39,360 nucleotides of DNA from an uncultured Clostridia bacterium. Lineage in GTDB: Bacteria > Bacillota > Clostridia > Oscillospirales > Acutalibacteraceae. The notes below the pieces were generated by a model. That model worked only from the letters and a program-made list of their open reading frames with translations, did not search any database and was not told the DNA's origin. The stretch is taken from NCBI GenBank assembly GCA_947589485.1, contig CANQBK010000011.1, forward strand, positions 1-39,360, given 5' to 3'. Below are positions 33,879 to 39,360 of the stretch, piece after piece (the first letter of the stretch is position 1; each line of letters begins with the position of its first letter). Position numbers and translations under genes: made by a program.

Positions 33879-33907
33879 TTGAATTTTTACTAAATTTGTT
33901 TTATAAT
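33879..33907 (+). promoter_or_regulatory. Promoter of the VWA-metzincin gene
   Basis: -35 TTGAAT (33879-33884), 17-nt spacer, -10 TATAAT (33902-33907). The leader of about 110 nt contains a 7-bp GAAA-loop hairpin ACGAAAT/ATTTCGT (33953-33970). Confidence 0.7.
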
Positions 33908-34023
33908 TTATTGTATTAAGTTATATGGTGTGTTATTTGCAGAAAACAATAGACGAAATGAAAATTTCGTTATAACCATCTTTGAGCAAATGACTGCCAA
34001 ATAAAATTTAAGGAGAGTTGACC

Positions 34024-36768
34024 ATGAAGAAAACATTAGGAATGCTACTTTCACTCATGCTTGTCATTGTAACGATTGCTTTACCATTTAATAATGTGTC
34101 AGCAATGACAGATGATAGTTTAAGTGGAGTTGTTACGAGTGAATCAGAAAACAAGGACATTGCAGGAAATGCTGATATTGTTTTTATCATTGATTCTACA
34201 GGATCTATGGAAAATTACATTACATCAGTAAAAGAAAATCTTACGAACTTTGTTAATGCTTTAAATACGAAAGGTGTTTCACTCAATATGTCTGTATTGG
34301 AGTATCGTGATATTGAGGAAGATGGAACAAGTTCGACTATTTATCACGACATTGACGGTTCTAAGTGGACAAGCGACGTAAGCAAAATTGTAGAAGTATT
34401 TGATTCGATTAGCGTTGATGGTGGTGGCGATACTCCTGAAACTCCCATTGATGCTTTTGAAAAGATGTATGATTTTGAAAAAGAAAAGTTTAATTTTCCA
34501 AGAGAAGATTCAAGTAAATTTGTCTTTTTGCTTAGTGATGCAAATTACAAGGATTATGAAGACACAGAAGATAACAACAAAAATAATCATTACAGTATGA
34601 ACGCTTGGACTGAAGAGTTCCGTAATCGTAATGTTAAAGTTACTGTAGTAAGTCAGAACCAATATGAAGATGAATATAATTATCTTTATACAATGACTGG
34701 TGGAAGATTTATCGATATAAACACAGAAAACTATTATGAGTTAATGCAAGAGTATTCTGAATGGATTTATGAAAATTCAATTGATTCAGATGGAGACGGA
34801 TTGCCTGATGATTGGGAAATTAATGGTGTAGATACTAATCACGATGGAGTGATTGACCTCAATTTATCGGCTATTGGTGCCGATCCAAATGTTCCTGATA
34901 TATTTATTGAAGCTGATTGGATGGAATATGAAGGGGACGATTTTAATTTCATGTGGATTCATGAGAAAAAGAATCAAAAGAATACCGCACCATCAGCATT
35001 AGCTTTAAAGAAAGTTTACGATCAGTTTAATAGCCATGGAATAAAAGTTCATATAGATGCCGGTCCGGATTCTATAATGAACTATGATACCGGAGAAACT
35101 TGGGGAGACCTTTCCGGTGCAAATGCGCTTACATATCAGGATTTTTTTGATATTGGCAGCGGTTATGAGCATTGGAATCGAACAGCAATGGACAACTTCA
35201 CAAAAGCGAGATGGACCACATTTAGATATTGCTTGTTTGTAAATCGGTTTGATGACAAAGGGACATCAGGTATAGCGGAAAATAGTCCGGGGCAGTTTTT
35301 TATTGTTGCAAGTGGCTGCATAGGCGGTAGTGACTACGATACTGCTATTGCAGGAACGATTATGCATGAGTTAGGACATACACTTGGTTTATCCCATGGC
35401 GGTTTGTATTACGATTCTTCAACAAATAAAGTATTAAACGATAATAACACCAGAAAATACAATCATTTGAGTATAATGAACTATGACTATCAGTTTAGCG
35501 GATTAAAAACCGTATTAGGAGATTATATAATCAACTATCAAGATTTTAGACTTCCCGAGATTGACGAATATCATGTTGACGAATCTTGTGGTATTGATCC
35601 GGAAGGTGTTACGGAGGGAAAGGGCCTAACAATTAGAGTCCCTGTAAAAGGTAAATTTTTGTTTTTGGATTTTGTTGAAAAAAAAGATGTAGATATTGCA
35701 AGACAACCTATTGACTTTAATAGAAATGGAATTGAAGAAAAAGATATACAATGCCATTTGGACAGAGAATCTGATGATAAAACGCAAAAGTTAGGAATTT
35801 TACATGAGACACTAAACGAATGGAACAATCTGAAATTTGTAGGCAGTCTAATTGGTGGATATGGTGATGAAATTAATGTTAATGATATAACCACCCTTAT
35901 TACAAAACCTGATCTTGATCATGAACTGGACGAATTATCTATTGATGATGCTTTTGAACAAGGTTTACTTGGAGATCCTGGTGAGTGCCGGTTCAATGAT
36001 ACAGCTTCCAAGACTATATTTAGTGAGCAAAAAAATCAAAAACTAATATTAAATATTTCCAATCTATATCCGGAAAAAACGAACATTAAGTTGAATGTAA
36101 GTTCCGATGTCCTTTCCAATGAATACACTGCTGAAATTGATGTAAGTGAGGATGGAGCAACAGTCGAGATTCCTGTTAGGGATAATCTTGCTATTGGTAG
36201 TTACGATGTGACATATTCAATGACACTCGAAAATGGAAAAATCGTTACTGAAACGGGAATTATCAGTGTTGTTGCTCCAAATGCTATAACTATGGAAATT
36301 GGTGATACAGAAAAAATACCTGTTGATTCGGTAGTTTCGTGTGAAAGTTCAGACAATTCTATAGTTGAAATTGCTGATGGAAAAATTGTTGCGAAATCCA
36401 AGGGAATTGCTTATGTAACGGTTATATCCGATAGTAATAATACATACTGTGCAAAAATCACAGTAGTAGGTACAGATACAGGAAATAAAACTGATCAAAT
36501 TGATAAGCCGCAGCAACCGGAAAATAAACCGGAACAAAATAATCCGCCACAAACGGATAACAAACCGGAACAAAATAATCCGCCACAAACGGATAACAAA
36601 CCGGAACAAAATAATTCGCTACAAACAGATAACAAACCAAATTTAAATACTCAATCTCCTCAAACCGGAGACACAGGCAATATCTTATTGTTAGTGGTAC
36701 TGCTACTTGTATCGTCTGTTGGGTTAACTGTAACGCTGGTTTTTACAAGGAAAAAACGCATTAAGTAA
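34024..36768 (+). CDS. Surface-anchored VWA domain and metzincin-type zinc metalloprotease
   Basis: 914 aa. Signal peptide (1-26). VWA domain (about 50-245) with MIDAS motif DSTGS (57-61) and GGGDTPE (133-139). Calcium-binding-type DSDGDGLPDDWE (254-265). Metzincin core with HELGHTLGLSH (448-458) and Met-turn SIMNYDY near 492. C-terminal Ig-like (Big_2-like) domain (about 755-815), three 12-residue PEQNNPPQTDNK-type repeats, then SPQTGD, a membrane helix and a KKRIK tail, a sortase-type signal. Predicted extracellular protease with an adhesion domain; substrate unknown. AAGGAGAG lies 6-7 nt before the ATG. AT-rich codon use, opposite strand and flanking IS remnants suggest acquisition by transfer. 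Confidence 0.88.
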   Translation: MKKTLGMLLSLMLVIVTIALPFNNVSAMTDDSLSGVVTSESENKDIAGNADIVFIIDSTGSMENYITSVKENLTNFVNALNTKGVSLNMSVLEYRDIEEDGTSSTIYHDIDGSKWTSDVSKIVEVFDSISVDGGGDTPETPIDAFEKMYDFEKEKFNFPREDSSKFVFLLSDANYKDYEDTEDNNKNNHYSMNAWTEEFRNRNVKVTVVSQNQYEDEYNYLYTMTGGRFIDINTENYYELMQEYSEWIYENSIDSDGDGLPDDWEINGVDTNHDGVIDLNLSAIGADPNVPDIFIEADWMEYEGDDFNFMWIHEKKNQKNTAPSALALKKVYDQFNSHGIKVHIDAGPDSIMNYDTGETWGDLSGANALTYQDFFDIGSGYEHWNRTAMDNFTKARWTTFRYCLFVNRFDDKGTSGIAENSPGQFFIVASGCIGGSDYDTAIAGTIMHELGHTLGLSHGGLYYDSSTNKVLNDNNTRKYNHLSIMNYDYQFSGLKTVLGDYIINYQDFRLPEIDEYHVDESCGIDPEGVTEGKGLTIRVPVKGKFLFLDFVEKKDVDIARQPIDFNRNGIEEKDIQCHLDRESDDKTQKLGILHETLNEWNNLKFVGSLIGGYGDEINVNDITTLITKPDLDHELDELSIDDAFEQGLLGDPGECRFNDTASKTIFSEQKNQKLILNISNLYPEKTNIKLNVSSDVLSNEYTAEIDVSEDGATVEIPVRDNLAIGSYDVTYSMTLENGKIVTETGIISVVAPNAITMEIGDTEKIPVDSVVSCESSDNSIVEIADGKIVAKSKGIAYVTVISDSNNTYCAKITVVGTDTGNKTDQIDKPQQPENKPEQNNPPQTDNKPEQNNPPQTDNKPEQNNSLQTDNKPNLNTQSPQTGDTGNILLLVVLLLVSSVGLTVTLVFTRKKRIK
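36529..36636 (+). repeat. Three 36-bp tandem repeats in the VWA-metzincin gene
   Basis: Units at 36529-36564, 36565-36600 and 36601-36636. The first two are identical and the third has a few changes. Each encodes PEQNNPPQTDNK or a close variant. They form a flexible wall-spanning linker before the sorting signal and are likely to vary in number between strains. Confidence 0.92.
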
Positions 36769-36885
36769 CACTATAGTGAGTTTGATTAGGATTTTCAATA
36801 TTATAAAGACCAATTCCACATTATCTAATAAGAATAAGCTTAAATTTCTTATACATATTAAGATTAACGAAAGGAAGCGGTACTT

Positions 36886-37002
36886 GTGAAATTTGAGTTT
36901 TTGCAGATGACTATTCTCAGAATATCATGGCGTACCGCAAACTATGATCCGGAATATACATATCATTGCTCATTTAAACCATGTTATTATGACGGAAAGT
37001 AA
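36886..37002 (+). CDS. Small hypothetical ORF, 38 aa
   Basis: Begins with GTG preceded by AAGGAAG at 9-10 nt spacing; the peptide starts MKFEFLQMTILRISWR and contains SFKPCYYDGK at its end, with two cysteines. I do not recognise it. It lies between the VWA gene and a strong hairpin and may be a leftover of a mobile element or a chance ORF. The 117 nt between the VWA stop and this ORF are AT-rich, with no clear promoter. Confidence 0.25.
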   Translation: MKFEFLQMTILRISWRTANYDPEYTYHCSFKPCYYDGK

Positions 37003-37016
37003 ATCTATTTAAGAAA

Positions 37017-37059
37017 GGGCTGTCGCCACAAACTAAAAATTTCGTTTGTGCGACAGCCC
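37017..37059. terminator. Bidirectional terminator-like hairpin between convergent genes
   Basis: Near-perfect inverted repeat, arms 37017-37033 and 37044-37059 (GGGCTGTCG...CGACAGCCC), one unpaired C, 10-nt loop, A-rich before and TATATTTAAA after. It separates plus-strand genes from the minus-strand recombinase. Similar GGGCTGTCG ends occur on insertion sequences, so an IS relic is an alternative. Confidence 0.65.
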
Positions 37060-37104
37060 CTATATTTAAAAGAAAAGTATTATGACTAAAAATAATAACT
37101 TTGT

Positions 37105-37953
37105 CTATTGCACCAGTCCAAGGCTTTCGAGTTGTTTTGCGTGTTCCTCCCCTGTGGAGAGCAGATAGATTCTCGTGGTTTCGATTGAACTGTGACCGAG
37201 CAAATCGGCAAGTTTGGCAACGTCCCGTGTTACCTTGTAATAAATCCGAGCAAACAAATGACGAAGATTGTGTGGGAATACTTTTGAGGATTCCACGCCC
37301 GCCTTTTTACAAATGGCTTTCATTTCCGCCCATATTTGTTTTCTTGACATTCCTTTTCCGCTTTTGGTGATAAATATTTCACCGAAAGCGATTTTTTGTT
37401 TTTTGGCGTATTTCAACAGTTTGCGGCATAGTTTATTTGGCAAAAGTATAGTGCGTATCTTGCCTTTCAGCGAGATGTCCGCATGTCCGACGCGCAATGC
37501 CTCAACTGTTATATACTTAACCTCCGATACGCGAATACCCGTAGCGCCTATGGTTTCAATAAGCAGTGAAAGACGTTCCTTTCCCGTTTTTTCGGCGGCA
37601 GAAATCAGCCTTTCGTATTCGTCTTTTTTCAGGTTACGGCTTTCCTCTTGAAAGATTTTCCGCTGTATACGAAGAAACTTTACCTTGATACAAAGCCCCG
37701 CAAAACGGCAATAGGTGTTGACTGCGGCAAGCATAGAATTTACAGTCACAGGCTTGTAGCCGTTTTCCAGTAAATGCTCCTTCCAACCGCAGACCGTTTC
37801 TTTTACAAGTTGTCTGCCGCCAAGCCATACCGATAATGCCGCAAGGTCGTGCAGATACTTGCGTACCGTTCCGCTTTCCCTTTCTTCTGCGATAAGCCAT
37901 ATTTTAAATTTTTCGAGGTTTTCTTTTGTAATTATGTGTGCTATTTTTTCCAT
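37105..37953 (-). CDS. Tyrosine recombinase/integrase
   Basis: 282 aa XerC/D-like phage-integrase family protein. N-terminal SAM-like core-binding domain (about 8-90), catalytic domain (about 105-275). The catalytic residues are visible: Arg141 (GATGIRVSE), His228 and Arg231 (FPHNLRHLF), His254 (LLGHSSIETT) and nucleophile Tyr263 (TRIYLLST). GGAGG lies 8 nt before the ATG (MEKIAHIIT); the longer in-frame reading has no site. Complete and probably active. No other phage or element genes are next to it, and no att site could be defined. It could be a stand-alone recombinase that inverts or excises a nearby segment. Confidence 0.92.
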   Translation of the reverse strand: MEKIAHIITKENLEKFKIWLIAEERESGTVRKYLHDLAALSVWLGGRQLVKETVCGWKEHLLENGYKPVTVNSMLAAVNTYCRFAGLCIKVKFLRIQRKIFQEESRNLKKDEYERLISAAEKTGKERLSLLIETIGATGIRVSEVKYITVEALRVGHADISLKGKIRTILLPNKLCRKLLKYAKKQKIAFGEIFITKSGKGMSRKQIWAEMKAICKKAGVESSKVFPHNLRHLFARIYYKVTRDVAKLADLLGHSSIETTRIYLLSTGEEHAKQLESLGLVQ

Positions 37954-38609
37954 AACGGATTCCTCCCTTAATAAAGCCCGTGATAATAGCGGCTGCGGCA
38001 GTCGTGGCGTTTGTCGCAGTCGTTGTCTTAGCTTTGAAGGCAACAGAAATGTACGCAAAGCGTCCCCGCTTTTTTCTTGGTGTATAATGACAAAGTTTAT
38101 ATAAAATTAACAATTAATTATAATATATTTAAAAAATATTATATTGACATCACAAGTTTAATATGATACAATTATATAAAAACAGAGTTTGTTTTGTTGC
38201 CGGTTAGCGCGGCGATATAAACATAAAACAACTTTATTAAGATATGTATATGATAGATGCAATAAAAAAGGAAGCAATATCTTATTACAGAGAGCAGAGC
38301 GTTACAATATTTCGGCAAGGTTAAAAACTTAGAAAAAATCTATAAAAACCTGTATCGGTATGGAAATTTTACAGATTCTTACAGTATTGTGCGAATTTTT
38401 TTGAGGTTTTTGTGGCTTTTTTCTTTCTCTGACTTTAGGGAATTATAAATTTTTAAAATTGTAGTATAATGTGGTTGATCAAGGACGGATAAATTGTACA
38501 TTCTACATTTATGTCAGTATTGCAGTAAGACGCACGTCTCTATTGTAAGGGCAACACTGATTTATTAACAGATCTAACACAGTCAGCAAACGCATTGGAG
38601 GTAACAGAT
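37954..38609. other. 656-nt intergenic region between recombinase and truncated surface gene
   Basis: No recognised gene. Next to the recombinase, a plus-strand stretch (37980-38087) reads as a 35-aa hydrophobic peptide without a ribosome binding site. An AT palindrome ATAATAT/ATATTAT lies near 38120-38142, just before the promoter at 38144-38172. The transcript leader could form a GCCG/CGGC hairpin with outer GTTTT/AAAAC pairing (38190-38229) and, nearer the gene, a TCAGTATTGC/GCAACACTGA stem (about 38513-38562). A second TATAAT (38465-38470) has no good -35. I could not match the leader to a known riboswitch class. Confidence 0.45.
38144..38172 (+). promoter_or_regulatory. Promoter upstream of the truncated surface gene
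   Basis: -35 TTGACA (38144-38149), 17-nt spacer, -10 TACAAT (38167-38172). The predicted leader to the ATG at 38610 would be about 430 nt, long for an unregulated gene. A downstream TATAAT at 38465-38470 offers a shorter alternative. Confidence 0.65.
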
Positions 38610-39302
38610 ATGATTACTAAAATGAAAAAGAAATTCGCATCTTGTATCGCTATAGTCTGCGCGATAATGATACTGATCGGAATTTTCCCTACGAATATTT
38701 TTGGCAGTAGTAATACCGTTGATGCGGTTGATGATTTAGTTTATCAAAGCGGCTATATTTATTTTGATGTTTCAAACATGGTTGGCAAAGGTCACAATGA
38801 AAGCGAATGGATTTCGAGGCCATACATTTATATTTATTGTGAATCTTGGGGAAACTGGAATCAGATGGGTAAAATTACCGATACTCTTTATGGCATTGAT
38901 ATATCAAGTTGGGTTAATAAAGGTGCAAGCGGTAATCTGATATTCGCAACATCTAATAATTGGGACACTATAAAGGCAGCAAATTATAGGAGAACCTCTT
39001 TGGCAGGCTATACTATTGCAACAGGTGAGAATAAGATTTTTTCATGGAATGGTACTTCCACTGAAACTATTGATAATAAACTGTGCTTTAGACTTTCAGT
39101 TAAAAGTACTCCGATTGGGCAGCCGATAAATCCCAAAACTTCCTTTGCAGGCAAGCCTATCTATGTAAAGGACATGGTTGGAGATGCAAGAGGAGTCACA
39201 GCCACGTTTTATGCTTCTGAGCAAACAAGTGCGGCTCCTATCACACAGTCATTGACACTACAAAATAATCATTTATACTCAACAATCAAAACCACCCGTT
39301 GA
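38610..39302 (+). CDS. Secreted repeat-type protein, truncated by an IS200-like insertion
   Basis: 230 aa as it stands. Signal peptide MITKMKKKFASCIAIV... with hydrophobic core to about residue 30. The following region has aromatic-rich beta-strand sequence (YIYFDVSNM, PYIYIYCESWGNWNQ, NLIFATSNNWDT) reminiscent of the small carbohydrate-binding-like modules of large ruminococcal surface proteins; this similarity is only by eye. The start is ATG at 38610 with GGAGG 8 nt upstream. The last residues (KTTR) and the stop codon come from the hairpin of the IS end, so the original protein was longer. Its remainder may lie beyond the window on the far side of the insertion. Confidence 0.7.
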   Translation: MITKMKKKFASCIAIVCAIMILIGIFPTNIFGSSNTVDAVDDLVYQSGYIYFDVSNMVGKGHNESEWISRPYIYIYCESWGNWNQMGKITDTLYGIDISSWVNKGASGNLIFATSNNWDTIKAANYRRTSLAGYTIATGENKIFSWNGTSTETIDNKLCFRLSVKSTPIGQPINPKTSFAGKPIYVKDMVGDARGVTATFYASEQTSAAPITQSLTLQNNHLYSTIKTTR

Positions 39303-39360
39303 ACGGGTGGTTTGAGAAAGCCCTATAAGGGCTTATTACGGACGCTGCCCCTTAAGTGGG
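39289..39360 (+). mobile_element. IS200/IS605-type element, left end, running off the window
   Basis: Perfect 12-nt inverted repeat AAACCACCCGTT/AACGGGTGGTTT (39289-39313) followed by a second hairpin AAGCCCT/AGGGCTT (39318-39334). Such subterminal hairpins without terminal inverted repeats are typical of the ends of IS200-type elements. The reading frame of the upstream gene ends inside the first hairpin. The transposase itself is not in the window, so the family call rests on the end structure. Confidence 0.65.

Noticed and set aside
36529-36636. Three regularly spaced 36-bp repeats as a CRISPR array
   Set aside because: They are contiguous tandem repeats without spacers, in frame inside a coding sequence.
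36349-36640. Repetitive minus-strand frames rich in FRFVIRLWR and FVADYFVPV opposite the VWA gene
   Set aside because: They are the reverse reading of the 36-bp tandem repeats in the VWA-metzincin gene.

Overview
The window looks like a chromosomal segment of a gut-type clostridium (Firmicutes, class Clostridia; Oscillospiraceae/Ruminococcaceae-like is my best guess). The reasons are a T-box controlled trp operon, an IspH-ribosomal protein S1 fusion, a BofA-like sporulation protein, Rex, energy-coupling-factor (ECF) vitamin transport, strong GGAGG ribosome binding sites and sorting-signal-like C-termini. From the left edge to about 32.6 kb almost everything is on the minus strand. From 32.9 kb on, the window is a plus-strand, more AT-rich, mobile-element-scarred patchwork.

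Region by region (minus strand unless stated). 1-303: tandem clusters of short palindromes. 304-7279: complete tryptophan operon, promoter - Trp-type T-box - trpE-G-D-C-F-B-A - terminator. 7347-12385: HD-domain protein, YwlG-type protein, ispH-rpsA fusion, two PlsC-type acyltransferases and cmk. 12440-19392: purine genes purE-F-M-N-(PurO-type IMP cyclohydrolase)-(stand-alone AICAR transformylase)-purD. 19625-21183: SPFH (stomatin-like) protein with its NfeD partner. 21552-23849: YgiQ-type radical SAM protein and an ArsC/Spx-like protein. 24030-31578: a cobalamin-riboswitch operon. 31583-32620: bofA-like gene and rex. Plus strand: flavin reductase (32920), decayed IS200/IS605 tnpA (33633), a large surface VWA-metzincin protein (34024). 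Then a tyrosine recombinase (minus, 37105-37953) and a secreted protein interrupted by an IS200-like end at the right edge (38610-39360).

The most interesting system is 24-31.6 kb. A consensus promoter is followed by a decayed TnpB/IS605 right end, a cobalamin riboswitch with a terminator, and then five tightly packed genes: a small HNH_repeat protein, a cell-surface protein with a transcobalamin-type beta domain (DUF4430) plus a prenyltransferase-like alpha/alpha toroid, a second membrane-anchored DUF4430 protein, EcfT, and one polypeptide that fuses both ECF ATPases to the substrate-binding S component. The alpha/alpha toroid and DUF4430 folds are the two halves of mammalian intrinsic factor/transcobalamin. 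I therefore infer a Gram-positive, intrinsic-factor-like vitamin B12 capture and import system. The domain order in the toroid protein is reversed relative to the animal proteins.

Other points worth a look: the S1 half of the IspH-S1 fusion has its own near-perfect internal ribosome binding site and ATG; one plsC paralogue has coding sequence that extends upstream without a standard start codon; the bofA ribosome binding site sits in one arm of a 13-nt perfect inverted repeat. All family assignments come from reading motifs by eye; no database search was run.
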